Source: Litoditis marina (taxonomy: Eukaryota > Nematoda > Chromadorea > Rhabditida > Rhabditidae). Taken from it: a stretch of 64,000 bases of DNA. Numbering within the stretch: position 1 is the stretch's first letter; each line of letters starts with the position of its first letter. The notes below the pieces were generated by a model. The model saw nothing but the letters and a program-made list of their open reading frames with translations. It was not told the origin of the DNA and made no database searches. The stretch spans positions 51,663,902 to 51,727,901 of the forward strand of contig OZ038433.1 of assembly GCA_964036275.1 (NCBI GenBank), read 5' to 3'. A program made the position numbers and the translations under genes. Of this stretch, positions 39,501-52,540 are shown piece after piece.

Positions 39501-42500
39501 GCGATGATCGCCATCTCTCCAGTGGCGATGATCGCCATCTCTCCAGTGGCGATCATCGCCATCTCTCCAGTAGGAGATGTCGATGATCGCTATCTCCCCA
39601 GTAGAAGGTGGCGATGATCACCATCTCCCCAGTAGAAGGTGGCGATGATCGCCATCTCTCCAGTAGGAGGTGGCGATGATCGCCATCTCCCCAGTAGGAG
39701 GTGGCGATGATCGCCATCTTCCCAGTAGGAGGTGGCGATGATTGCCATCTCTCCAGTGGCGATTATCGCCATCTCTCCAGTAGGAGATGTCGATGATCGC
39801 CATCTCCCCAGTAGAAGGTGGCGATGATCACCATCTCCCCAGTAGAAGGTGGCGATGATCGCCATCTCTCCAGTAGGAGGTGGCGATGATCGCCATCTCC
39901 CCAGTAGAAGGTGGCGATGATCACCATCTCCCCAGTAGAAGGTGGCGATGATCGCCATCTCTCCAGTAGGAGGTGGCGATGATCGCCATCTCCCCAGTAG
40001 AAGGTGGCGATGATCACCATCTCCCCAGTAGAAGGTGGCGATGATCACCATCTCCCCAGTAGAAGGTGGGGATGATCGCCATCTCTCCAGTAGGAGGTGG
40101 CGATGATCGCCATCTCTCCAGTAGGAGGTGGCGATGATCGCCATCTCCCCAGTAAGAGGTGGCGATGATCGCCATCTCTCCAGTAGGAGATGGCGATCAT
40201 CGCCATCTCTCCAGTAGGAGATGTCGATGATCGTCATCTCCCCAGTAGTAGGTGGCGATGATCACCATCTTCCCAGTAGAAGGTGGCGATGATCGCCATC
40301 TCTCCAGTAGGAGGTGGCGATGATCGCCATCTCTCCAGTAGAAGGTGGCGATGATCACCATCTCTCCAGTAGGAGGTGGCGATGATCGCCATCTCTCCAG
40401 TAGGAGGTGGCGATGATCGCCATCTCTCCAGTAAGAGGTGGCGATGATCGCCATCTTCCCAGTAGGAGATGGCGATGATCGCCATCTCTCCAGTGGCGAT
40501 CATCGCCATCTCTCCAGTAGGAGATGTCGATGATCGCCATCTCCCCAGTAGAAGGTGGCGATGATCACCATCTCCCCAGTAGAAGGTGGCGATGATCGCC
40601 ATCTCTCCAGTAGGAGGTGGCGATGATCGCCATCTCCCCAGTAGGAGGTGGCGATGATCGCCATCTCTCCAGTAGAAGGTGGCGATGATCGCCATCTCTC
40701 CAGTGGCGATCATCGCCATCTCTCCAGTAGGAGATGTCGATGATCGCTATCTCCCCAGTAGAAGGTGGCGATGATCACCATCTCCCCAGTAGAAGGTGGC
40801 GATGATCGCCATCTCTCCAGTAGGAGGTGGCGATGATCGCCATCTCCCCAGTAGGAGATGTCGATGATCGCCATCTCCCCAGTAGAAGGTGGCGATGATC
40901 ACCATCTCCCCAGTAGAAGGTGGCGATGATCACCATCTCCCCAGTAGAAGGTGGCGATGATCGCCATCTCTCCAGTAGAAGGTGGCGATGATCGCCATCT
41001 CTCCAGTGGCGATGATCGCCATCTCTCCAGTGGCGATGATCGCCATCTCTCCAGTGGCGATCATCGCCATCTCTCCAGTAGGAGATGTCGATGATCGCTA
41101 TCTCCCCAGTAGAAGGTGGCGATGATCACCATCTCCCCAGTAGAAGGTGGCGATGATCGCCATCTCTCCAGTAGGAGGTGGCGATGATCGCCATCTCCCC
41201 AGTAGGAGGTGGCGATGATCGCCATCTTCCCAGTAGGAGGTGGCGATGATTGCCATCTCTCCAGTGGCGATCATCGCCATCTCTCCAGTAGGAGATGTCG
41301 ATGATCGCCATCTCCCCAGTAGAAGGTGGCGATGATCACCATCTCCCCAGTAGAAGGTGGCGATGATCACCATCTCCCCAGTAGAAGGTGGCGATGATCG
41401 CCATCTCTCCAGTAGGAGGTGGCGATGATCGCCATCTCTCCAGTAGAAGGTGGCGATGATCGCCATCTCTCCAGTAGAAGGTGGCGATGATCGCCATCTC
41501 TCCAGTGGCGATGATCGCCATCTCTCCAGTGGCGATCATCGCCATCTCTCCAGTAGGAGATGTCGATGATCGCTATCTCTCCAGTAGAAGGTGGCGATGA
41601 TCACCATCTCCCCAGTAGAAGGTGGCGATGATCGCCATCTCTCCAGTAGGAGGTGGCGATGATCGCCATCTCCCCAGTAGGAGGTGGCGATGATCGCCAT
41701 CTTCCCAGTAGGAGGTGGCGATGATTGTCATCTCTCCAGTGGCGATTATCGCCATCTCTCCAGTAGGAGATGTCGATGATCGCCATCTCCCCAGTAGAAG
41801 GTGGCGATGATCACCATCTCCCCAGTAGAAGGTGGCGATGATCGCCATCTCTCCAGTAGGAGGTGGCGATGATCGCCATCTCCCCAGTAGAAGGTGGCGA
41901 TGATCACCATCTCCCCAGTAGAAGGTGGCGATGATCGCCATCTCTCCAGTAGGAGATGTCGATGATCGCCATCTCTCCAGTAGAAGGTGGCGATGATCAC
42001 CATCTCTCCAGTAGGAGGTGGCGATGATCGCCATCTCTCCAGTAGGAGGTGGCGATGATCGCCATCTCTCCAGTAAGAGGTGGCGATGATCGCCATCTTC
42101 CCAGTAGGAGATGGCGATGATCGCCATCTCTCCAGTGGCGATCATCGCCATCTCTCCAGTAGGAGATGTCGATGATCGCCATCTCCCCAGTAGAAGGTGG
42201 CGATGATCACCATCTCCCCAGTAGAAGGTGGCGATGATCGCCATCTCTCCAGTAGGAGGTGGCGATGATCGCCATCTCCCCAGTAGGAGGTGGCGATGAT
42301 CGCCATCTCTCCAGTAGAAGGTGGCGATGATCGCCATCTCTCCAGTGGCGATCATCGCCATCTCTCCAGTAGGAGATGTCGATGATCGCTATCTCCCCAG
42401 TAGAAGGTGGCGATGATCACCATCTCCCCAGTAGAAGGTGGCGATGATCGCCATCTCTCCAGTAGGAGGTGGCGATGATCGCCATCTCCCCAGTAGGAGA

Positions 42501-45500
42501 TGTCGATGATCGCCATCTCCCCAGTAGAAGGTGGCGATGATCACCATCTCCCCAGTAGAAGGTGGCGATGATCACCATCTCCCCAGTAGAAGGTGGCGAT
42601 GATCGCCATCTCTCCAGTAGAAGGTGGCGATGATCGCCATCTCTCCAGTGGCGATGATCGCCATCTCTCCAGTGGCGATGATCGCCATCTCTCCAGTGGC
42701 GATCATCGCCATCTCTCCAGTAGGAGATGTCGATGATCGCTATCTCCCCAGTAGAAGGTGGCGATGATCACCATCTCCCCAGTAGAAGGTGGCGATGATC
42801 GCCATCTCTCCAGTAGGAGGTGGCGATGATCGCCATCTCCCCAGTAGGAGGTGGCGATGATCGCCATCTTCCCAGTAGGAGGTGGCGATGATTGCCATCT
42901 CTCCAGTGGCGATCATCGCCATCTCTCCAGTAGGAGATGTCGATGATCGCCATCTCCCCAGTAGAAGGTGGCGATGATCACCATCTCCCCAGTAGAAGGT
43001 GGCGATGATCACCATCTCCCCAGTAGAAGGTGGCGATGATCGCCATCTCTCCAGTAGGAGGTGGCGATGATCGCCATCTCTCCAGTAGAAGGTGGCGATG
43101 ATCGCCATCTCTCCAGTAGAAGGTGGCGATGATCGCCATCTCTCCAGTGGCGATGATCGCCATCTCTCCAGTGGCGATCATCGCCATCTCTCCAGTAGGA
43201 GATGTCGATGATCGCTATCTCTCCAGTAGAAGGTGGCGATGATCACCATCTCCCCAGTAGAAGGTGGCGATGATCGCCATCTCTCCAGTAGGAGGTGGCG
43301 ATGATCGCCATCTCCCCAGTAGGAGGTGGCGATGATCGCCATCTTCCCAGTAGGAGGTGGCGATGATTGTCATCTCTCCAGTGGCGATTATCGCCATCTC
43401 TCCAGTAGGAGATGTCGATGATCGCCATCTCCCCAGTAGAAGGTGGCGATGATCACCATCTCCCCAGTAGAAGGTGGCGATGATCGCCATCTCTCCAGTA
43501 GGAGGTGGCGATGATCGCCATCTCCCCAGTAGAAGGTGGCGATGATCACCATCTCCCCAGTAGAAGGTGGCGATGATCGCCATCTCTCCAGTAGGAGGTG
43601 GCGATGATCGCCATCTCCCCAGTAGAAGGTGGCGATGATCACCATCTCCCCAGTAGAAGGTGGCGATGATCACCATCTCCCCAGTAGAAGGTGGGGATGA
43701 TCGCCATCTCTCCAGTAGGAGGTGGCGATGATCGCCATCTCTCCAGTAGGAGGTGGCGATGATCGCCATCTCCCCAGTAAGAGGTGGCGATGATCGCCAT
43801 CTCTCCAGTAGGAGATGGCGATCATCGCCATCTCTCCAGTAGGAGATGTCGATGATCGTCATCTCCCCAGTAGAAGGTGGCGATGATCACCATCTTCCCA
43901 GTAGAAGGTGGCGATGATCGCCATCTCTCCAGTAGGAGGTGGCGATGATCGCCATCTCTCCAGTAGAAGGTGGCGATGATCACCATCTCTCCAGTAGGAG
44001 GTGGCGATGATCGCCATCTCTCCAGTAGGAGGTGGCGATGATCGCCATCTCTCCAGTAAGAGGTGGCGATGATCGCCATCTTCCCAGTAGGAGATGGCGA
44101 TGATCGCCATCTCTCCAGTGGCGATCATCGCCATCTCTCCAGTAGGAGATGTCGATGATCGCCATCTCCCCAGTAGAAGGTGGCGATGATCACCATCTCC
44201 CCAGTAGAAGGTGGCGATGATCGCCATCTCTCCAGTAGGAGGTGGCGATGATCGCCATCTCCCCAGTAGGAGGTGGCGATGATCGCCATCTCTCCAGTAG
44301 AAGGTGGCGATGATCGCCATCTCTCCAGTGGCGATCATCGCCATCTCTCCAGTAGGAGATGTCGATGATCGCTATCTCCCCAGTAGAAGGTGGCGATGAT
44401 CACCATCTCCCCAGTAGAAGGTGGCGATGATCGCCATCTCTCCAGTAGGAGGTGGCGATGATCGCCATCTCCCCAGTAGGAGGTGGCGATGATCGCCATC
44501 TTCCCAGTAGGAGGTGGCGATGATCGCCATCTCTCCAGTGGCGATCATCGCCATCTCTCCAGTAGGAGATGTCGATGATCGCCATCTCCCCAGTAGAAGG
44601 TGGCGATGATCACCATCTCCCCAGTAGAAGGTGGCGATGATCGCCATCTCTCCAGTAGGAGGTGGCGATGATCGCCATATCCCCAGTAGGAGGTGGCGAT
44701 GATCGCCATCTCCCCAGTAGAAGGTGGCGATGATCGCCATCTCTCCGGTAGGAGGTGGCGATGATCGCCATCTCCCCAGTAGGAGGTGGCGATGATCGCC
44801 ATCTCTCCAGTAGAAGGTGGCGATGATCGCCATCTCCCCAGTAGAAGGTGGCGATGATCACCATCTCTCCAGTAGGAGGTGGCGATGATCGCCATCTCTC
44901 CAGTAAGAGGTGGCGATGATCGCCATCTCCCCAGTAGGAGGTGGCGATGATCGCCATCTCCCCAGTAGAAGGTGGCGATGATCAACATCTCTCCAGTAGG
45001 AGGTGGCGATGATCGCCATCTCCCCAGTAGAAGGTGGCGATGATCAACATCTCTCCAGTAGGAGGTGGCGATGATCGCCATCTCTCCAGTAAGAGGTGGC
45101 GATGATCGCCATCTCTCCAGTAGAAGGTGGCGATGATCGCCATCTCCCCAGTAGAAGGTGGCGATGATCAACATCTCTCCAGTAGGAGGTGGCGATGATC
45201 GGCATCTCCCCAGTAGGAGGTGGCGATGATCGCCATCTCTCCAGTAAGAGGTGGCGATGATCGCCATCTTCCCAGTAGGAGATGGCGATGATCGCCATAT
45301 CCCCAGTAGGAGGTGGCGATGATCGCCATCTCCCCAGTAGAAGGTGGCGATGATCGCCATCTCTCCGGTAGGAGGTGGCGATGATCGCCATCTCCCCAGT
45401 AGAAGGTGGCGATGATCACCATCTCTCCAGTAGGAGGTGGCGATGATCGCCATCTCTCCAGTAGGAGGTGGCGATGATCGCCATCTCCCCAGTAGAAGGT

Positions 45501-48500
45501 GGCGATGATCACCATCTCTCCAGTAGGAGGTGGCGATGATCGCCATCTCCCCAGTAGGAGGTGGCGATGATCGCCATCTCTCCAGTAAGAGGTGGCGATG
45601 ATCGCCATCTCCCCAGTAGGAGGTGGCGATGATCGCCATCTCTCCAGTAAGAGGTGGCGATGATCGCCATCTCCCCAGTAGGAGGTGGCGATGATCGCCA
45701 TCTCTCCAGTAGAAGGTGGCGATGATCGCCATCTCTCCAGTGGGAGATGGCGATGATCGCCACCTCCTACTGGAGAGATCCAGTAGGAGGTGGCGATGAT
45801 CGCCATCTCTCCAGTAGAAGGTGGCGATGATCGCCATCTCTCCAGTGGCGATGATCGCCATCTCTCCAGTGGCGATGATCGCCATCTCCCCAGTAGAAGG
45901 TAGCGATGATCGCCATCTCTCCAGTAGGAGGTGGCGATGATCGCCATCTCTCCAGTAGGAGATGGCAATGATCGCCATCTCCCCAGCAGAAGGTGGCGAT
46001 GATCGCCATCTCCCCAGTAGAAGGTGGCGATGATCGTCATCTCTCCAGTAGGAGATGGCGATGATAGCCATCTCTCCAGTAGGAGTGGCGATGATAGCCA
46101 CCTCTCCAGGATCCAGTAGGAGGTGGCGATGATCGCCATCTCTCCAGTAGGAGGTGGCGATGATCGCCATCTCCCCAGTAGGAGGTGGCGATGATCGCCA
46201 TCTCTCCAGTAGGAGGTGGCGATGATCGCCATCTCCCCAGTAGAAGGTGGCGATGATCACCATCTCCCCAGTAGAAGGTGGCGATGATCGCCATCTCTCC
46301 AGTAGGAGGTGGCGATGATCGCCATCTCCCCAGTAGAAGGTGGCGATGATCGCCATCTCTCCAGTAGGAGTGGCGATGATAGCCACCTCTCCAGTAGGAG
46401 ATGGCGATCATCGCCACCTCCTACTGGAGAGATCCAGTAGGAGGTGGCGATCATCGCCATCTCTCCAGTAGGAGGTGGCGATGATCGCCATCTCTCCAGT
46501 GGCGATGATCGCCATCTCCCCAGTAGGAGGTGGCGATGATCGCCATCTCTCCAGTAGGAGGTGGCGATGATCGCCATCTCCCCAGTAAGAGGTGGCGATG
46601 ATCGCCATCTCTCCAGTAGGAGATGGCGATCATCGCCATCTCTCCAGTAGGAGATGTCGATGATCGTCATCTCCCCAGTAGAAGGTGGCGATGATCACCA
46701 TCTTCCCAGTAGAAGGTGGCGATGATCGCCATCTCCCCAGTAAGAGGTGGCTATGATCGCCATCTCCCCAGTGAGAGGTGGCGATGATCGCCATCTCTCC
46801 AGTGGCGATCATCGCCATCTCTCCAGTAGGAGATGTCGATGATCGCCATCTCTCCAGTGGCGATGATCGCCATCTCCCCAGTAGAAGGTGGCGATGATCA
46901 CCATCTCCCCAGTAGAAGGTGGCGATGATCGCCATCTCTCCAGTAGGAGGTGGGGATGATCGCCATCTCCCCAGTAGAAGGTGGCGATGATCACCATCTC
47001 CCCAGTAGAAGGTGGGGATGATCGCCATCTCTCCAGTAGGAGGTGGCGATGATCGCCATCTCTCCAGTAGGAGATCGCGATGATCGCCATCTCTCCAGTA
47101 GGAGATGGCGATGATCGCCATCTCTCCAGTGGCGATGATCGCCATCTCTCCAGTGGCGATGATCGCCATCTCTCCAGTGGCGATGATCGCCATCTCCCCA
47201 GTAGAAGGTAGCGATGATCGCCATCTCTCCAGTAGGAGGTGGCAATGATCGCCATCTCCCCAGCAGAAGGTGGCGATGATCGCCATCTCCCCAGTAGAAG
47301 GTGGCGATGATCGTCATCTCTCCAGTAGGAGGTGGCGATGATAGCCATCTCTCCAGTAGGAGTGGCGATGATAGCCACCTCTCCAGGATCCAGTAGGAGG
47401 TGGCGATGATCGCCATCTCTCCAGTAGGAGGTGGCGATGATCGCCATCTCCCCAGTAGGAGGTGGCGATGATCGCCATCTCTCCAGTAGGAGGTGGCGAT
47501 GATCGCCATCTCCCCAGTAGAAGGTGGCGATGATCACCATCTCCCCAGTAGAAGGTGGCGATGATCGCCATCTCTCCAGTAGGAGGTGGCGATGATCGCC
47601 ATTTCTCCAGTAGGAGATGGCGATCATCGCCACCTCCTACTGGAGAGATCCAGTAGGAGGTGGCGATGATCGCCATCTCTCCAGTAGAAGTTGGCGATGA
47701 TCGCCATCTCTCCAGTGGCGATGATCGCCATCTCCCCAGTAGAAGGTGGCGATGATCGCCATCTCTCCAGTAGGAGGTGGCGATGATCGCCATCTCTCCA
47801 GTAGGAGATGGCAATGATCGCCATCTCCCCAGCAGAAGGTGGCGATGATCGCCATCTCCCCAGTAGAAGGTGGCGATGATCGCCATCTCTCCAGTAGGAG
47901 TGGCGATGATAGCCACCTCTCCAGTAGGAGATGGCGATCATCGCCACCTCCTACTGGAGAGATCCAGTAGGAGGTGGCGATGATCGCCATCTCTCCGGTA
48001 GGAGGTGGCGATGATCGCCATCTCTCCAGTAGGAGGTGGCGATGATAGCCACCTCTCCAGTAGGAGATGGCGATGATCGCCACCTCCTAGTGAAGAGATC
48101 CAGTAGGAGGTGGCGATCATCGCCATCTCTCCAGTAGGAGGTGGCGATCATCGCCATCTCTCCAGTGGCGATGATCGCCATCTCCCCAGTAGGAGGTGGC
48201 GATGATCGCCATCTCCCCAGTAAGAGGTGGCGATGATCGCCATCTCTCCAGTGGCGATCATCGCCATCTCTCCAGTAGGAGATGTCGATGATCGCCATCT
48301 CTCCAGTGGCGATGATCGCCATCTCCCCAGTAGGAGGTGGCGATGGTCACCATCTTCCCAGTAGAAGGTGGCGATGATCGCCATCTCCCCAGTAAGAGGT
48401 GGCGATGATCGCCATCTCCCCAGTAAGAGGTGGCGATGATCGCCATCTCTCCAGTGGCGATCATCGCCATCTCTCCAGTAGGAGATGTCGATGATCGCCA

Positions 48501-49780
48501 TCTCTCCAGTGGCGATGATCGCCATCTCCCCAGTAGGAGGTGGCGATGATCGCCATCTCTCCAGTAGGAGGTGGCGATGATCGCCATCTCTCCAGTAGGA
48601 GATGGCGATCATCGCCATCTCTCCAGTAGGAGGTGGCGATGATCGCCATCTCTCCAGTAGGAGGTGGCGATGATCGCCATCTCCCCAGTAAGAGGTGGCG
48701 ATGATCGCCATCTCCCCAGTAAGAGGTGGCGATGATCGCCATCTCCCCAGTAAGAGGTGGCGATGATCGCCATCTCCCCAGTAAGAGGTGGCGATGATCG
48801 CCATCTCTCCAGTGACGATCATCGCCATCTCTCCAGTAGGAGATGTCGATGATCGCCATCTCCCCAGTAGGAGGTGGCGATGATCACCATCTCCCCAGTA
48901 GAAGGTGGCGATGATCGCCATCTCTCCAGTAGGAGGTGGCGATGATCGCCATCTCCCCAGTAGAAGGTGGCGATGATCACCATCTCCCCAGTAGAAGGTG
49001 GCGATGATCGCCATCTCTCCAGTAGGAGGTGGCGATGATCGCCATCTCTCCAGTAGGAGATCACGATGATCGCCATCTCTCCAGTAGGAGATGGCGATGA
49101 TCGCCACCTCCTACTGGAGAGATCCAGTAGGAGGTGGCGATGATCGCCATCTCTCCAGTAGAAGGTGGCGATGATCGCCATCTCTCCAGTGGCGATGATC
49201 GCCATCTCCCCAGTAGAAGGTAGCGATGATCGCCATCTCTCCAGTAGGAGGTGGCGATGATCGCCATCTCTCCAGTAGGAGATGGCAATGATCGCCATCT
49301 CCCCAGCAGAAGGTGGCGATGATCGCCATCTCCCCAGTAGAAGGTGGCGATGATCGCCATCTCTCCAGTAGGAGGTGGCGATGATAGCCATCTTTCCAGT
49401 AGGAGTGGCGATGATAGCCACCTCTCCAGTAGGAGATGGCGATCATCGCCACCTCCTACTGGAGAGATCCAGTAGGAGGTGGCGATGATCGCCATCTCTC
49501 CAGTAGGAGGTGGCGATGATCGCCATCTCCCCAGTAGGAGGTGGCGATGATCGCCATCTCTCCAGTAGGAGGTGGCGATGATCGCCATCTCTCCAGTAGG
49601 AGGTGGCGATGATCGCCATCTCCCCGGTAAGAGGTGGCGATGATCGCCATCTCTCCAGTAGGAGATGGCGATGATCGCCATCTCCCCAGTAGGAGGTGGC
49701 GATGATCGCCATCTCTCCAGTAGGAGATGGCAATGATCGCCATCTCCCCAGTAGGAGATGGCAATGATCGCCATCTCCCC

Positions 49781-49785
49781 AGTAG
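49781..49785. repeat. Target site duplication, left (AGTAG)
   Basis: AGTAG ends the left half of the minisatellite and reappears at 62552-62556 at the start of the right half. Removing the element and one copy restores a normal repeat unit. Five bases fits BEL/Pao integration. Confidence 0.85.
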
Positions 49786-49789
49786 CGAC

Positions 49790-50434
49790 TGTCGCGAGCG
49801 ACTGACAATTGATAATTGAAACTTGAGTATCGTAAATTGCGTAAGCAAGTTTACTTGGCGCAATTAAGTTAGCGCGCATGCGGTGCGCGTGCCAAGAATT
49901 GATGTCACCAGCAATTGAACCACTTTACATTTAAGTTTTTGGGATTACCGGTTGAATCGTTCCTTTTTGCAGAAAAAGGCGGTTTTTTTACTAGTTTTCC
50001 AGTTGATTGTTTCTATCAAATTAAATAAGTTGATTCTACCTAATTACGATTAAAACACACAACTCCATTCTAGTCAGTATAGTTAATTGTTAACCTTGTT
50101 TATGTATCATGGTAATTCTTGTACTTGTTGTTTAGTTAGAATACAATGAACCCATGCTGTTAAACAATTGTTCTGTTCTATATTTCTCGCAAACTTGGTA
50201 TCATTCTCGGAATCCTCGGCCCACCTTATGATATGAACACCTCGGGTGTCTAACATATCTAAGGTCAATCTGCTCGCGCGCAGTCCTTCGTCATTGTCAC
50301 TTACCACTGAACCACCGCATATTGCTTTGTAGTATCCCGCACAAAAGTGGGATACTTGTTTAAAATACTCTATACCTTTTCCCTTTCTATTTTGTTATCA
50401 AAGTCATTTTATAAGACGGGACCGCGCCGCGAAA
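49790..50434 (+). repeat. 5' LTR
   Basis: It is 645 bp, begins TGTCGCGAGCGACTG and ends CGCGCCGCGAAA. It matches 61907-62551 at every position except 50181 (T here, C at 62298). The 3' end is AAA, not the canonical CA. It should contain the promoter and poly(A) site, but no TATA box or cleavage site can be assigned with confidence. Confidence 0.96.
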
Positions 50435-50446
50435 TGGTGCATCGGC
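50435..50446 (+). promoter_or_regulatory. Primer binding site for tRNA-Gly
   Basis: TGGTGCATCGGC follows the 5' LTR directly. It is complementary to the 3' end of a typical animal tRNA-Gly(GCC), including the CCA tail. BEL/Pao elements commonly use tRNA-Gly, so this supports both the LTR boundary and the classification. Confidence 0.85.
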
Positions 50447-50705
50447 AAATTAATTTAATTCCATTTAATACGTTGTATAATTCTGTTTACTTTAACCCAA
50501 GTGAGTGAGTTGATTCCTGGAATGATACAATCACATTTGAACAGAGTTGCCTTGAACGTGATGTATAGAAATTGATCAATTGAACGCAGACATTGGTAGA
50601 TTCGAATTTAAACATAGGAAATTTATGCTTTTCTTGCAATCTCTCTGTTGCCAATTGATGCCATTGGTAATTGCTTTTTTTTAAGTCAGTCGTCATATCC
50701 ACAAG

Positions 50706-51900
50706 ATGTCGGGCTCGAATTCCAAGAGTGCCAGCAAAGATTCGAAGCCATCTAGCTCCGGAGCAATCGAAGGATCTAGAAGTCGAGTTCACAAGGATTC
50801 GAGGAGAGATAAACAGGCAAGCTGATCTGGGTTACAGGAATGATGAAATTGATAGCAAATATTGGATTATAGGATATTGAAATTGATGTAATTAATCAAA
50901 TGGTGTTCTAGAATACTTGACTTCTGTTTATAAAGTAAGTGAGTACGTGCAGTTTCAATTTATTTATATCTCTTGTGGAAACAAATTAATTGAAAATTAA
51001 TCAGCGGAATAGGCAGTCTTATTTGATTCAGGCATTACAGTCGTTCTTATTTTAGCACGATCCGTCGATATCAATCTTGGATTCCATCTCCAATTTCAAC
51101 TGGGAGACACCGCTCTTCGACCTCGAGCGAACTACAGATCCGCTCTGCCTTGACTTCGAGCGGATCAATGCCACTCGAAAGGCATATCAGGTGAGAATTG
51201 AGTATGCTGTAAATAAGAATTTAATTAATAGCTATAATATAAATTGATTACAAGCTATAATTGAAAGCGATTTAGATAATTAAAAAGGAGAGTATGACGT
51301 CATCAGGTATTTAATCCAAAGGAAAAGCTACTTAATTGTTCAGCATAGAAAGGTGATCAATTTATCGATAGGCAATTATTAATGTGTTCTGCCGGGTCGA
51401 TGTCATTATGTATACGAAATTGACAGTACGGGGTAACCCATGCCCAAATTTCCATTAATACGGGGTAACCTATGCCCAAATTTTTATTTGATAGCAAAAC
51501 CACTTTTTATGCTTCGATCGTTTGGACACCAATTAAACTAGTTATTGTAGTACAATCTATTGTTAGGCATGACCTTCCTAACTACTCGAACGTGAAATAA
51601 TTAGGGCGAGGTGACTAGGGAATTAATGAAGTCGGTAGTGGATATTTTGAAATGTTTTAATTGAATAGGTGAGGAATAGCACTCTATATTTAACCGGATC
51701 TATGATATTTAACCAGTTGTCTACCGCTTCAGGAGAAGGGAAGGTCAGATGAGGTGAAGAAAAGAAGACTCGATCGCGAAGAGTGCGAAGAAGAATTTCC
51801 TAGGAGGAAGACTAGACCGAGCACTGGAGAACAGATGAATTCTGCCGCTTCATTGGAGGAGAAGGACGACGTCCTGGTCACATTCTGCCAAGGACCAAAG
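50706..51900 (+). CDS. Leader exons 1-3 of a spliced accessory gene
   Basis: Exon 1 (50706-50816) starts at an ATG, has 37 Ser/Lys-rich codons and ends at CAG followed by GCAAGC, a GC-type donor. Exon 2 (51056-51190, 45 codons) lies between TTTTAG and CAG/GTGAGA. Exon 3 (51733-51900, 56 codons, very Glu/Lys/Arg-rich) follows CGCTTCAG and ends at AAG/GTTGGA. All three are multiples of three and open in phase 0. If the last donor is not used, exon 3 reads to a TAG at 51928-51930. The peptides are hydrophilic with no recognised domain. These exons may lead into 60593-61828, into Gag-Pol, or stop at 51930. The splice model is inference; the phase agreement is what supports it. Confidence 0.55.
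51428..51485. repeat. 35-bp direct repeat in the leader intron
   Basis: ACGGGGTAACC(C/T)ATGCCC followed by AAATTT occurs at 51428 and 51463. The role is unknown; it could act in RNA structure. Confidence 0.7.
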
Positions 51901-52393
51901 GTTGGATATACTATTTCTTTTGGCAAATAGTAGAGCTCATTTTGCGTGTTAGTATTTGCCGGCCTTTTGTGTGATGCATATAGTGTTTATAACACCAATG
52001 GCTGCTGCTTACTGCAAGGTGGCAGATTGTGTAGTGGCAGCGGTTGGTTTGTATTCATTGTTGTAGCCACATAACCGGCTGGCAAACTATTATAGCGTAA
52101 AGTGAGGAGTACTATATACTATGTTGATGTACTTGAGTGCGTGCTTCGTTCTTCAACATTTGAGCTGTGAGGATTATTTAAGCAAGTCTAAGTTGACACG
52201 ACTGGTGATGGGGTCATCGATGCTCGAAGTTCGTGGTAGTTGATCCCGTAACCAAGCTGTCGGTAGTTGCTGAGTTGACATTTGAATTGACATTTGAATT
52301 AATTGACATCAGTGGTAACTGGTGCAGTCTAGATGTACTTATCAATAGGATTTAAATTGAATACGAGTTGACCACACAGCAACACAATTGGAA

Positions 52394-52540
52394 TACATCG
52401 AAGTCTGGGAAATTAATCAGTCTATGTACACAGCATAATGTTTGAACATCTCTTACATCGAAGTCTGGGAAATTAATCAGTCTATGTACACAGCTTAATG
52501 TTTGAACATCTCTTACATCGAAGTCTGGAAAATTAATCAG
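52394..52540. repeat. 60-bp tandem repeat, about 2.5 copies
   Basis: TACATCGAAGTCTGG begins at 52394, 52454 and 52514. The copies differ at very few positions, and the third is cut short near 52540. Confidence 0.9.

Larger units (their letters stand above)
27251..49785. repeat. 31-bp minisatellite array, 22.5 kb
   Basis: The unit is a 31-bp sequence around GGTGGCGATGATCGCC, then ATCTCTCCAGTAGGA. Variants change CTCTCC to CTCCCC, AGGAGG to AGAAGG, and ATCGCC to ATCACC. A short 24-bp form lacks AGGAGGT. Every unit has the dyad GGCGAT-G-ATCGCC. Longer blocks are duplicated: pattern sets starting at 37435, 39091, 41098 and 42740 show higher-order periods of about 1.65-2.0 kb. Isolated units are inverted (see 27436-27501). 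No coding role is supported. Confidence 0.97.

Noticed and set aside
44545..46386. 613-codon minus-strand ORF and dozens like it in 27.2-49.8 kb and 62.5-64 kb
   Set aside because: They arise from a stop-free 31-bp unit read in every frame. Several overlap in different frames with the same repeat peptide, and there is no domain or splice context.
27251..49785. CRISPR-like array
   Set aside because: There are no unique spacers. The whole 31-bp unit repeats in tandem, and the window is eukaryotic.
50107..50307. 66-codon minus-strand ORF inside the LTR, repeated at 62224-62424
   Set aside because: It is present only because the LTR is duplicated. There is no protein-like feature, and the single LTR difference changes an amino acid.
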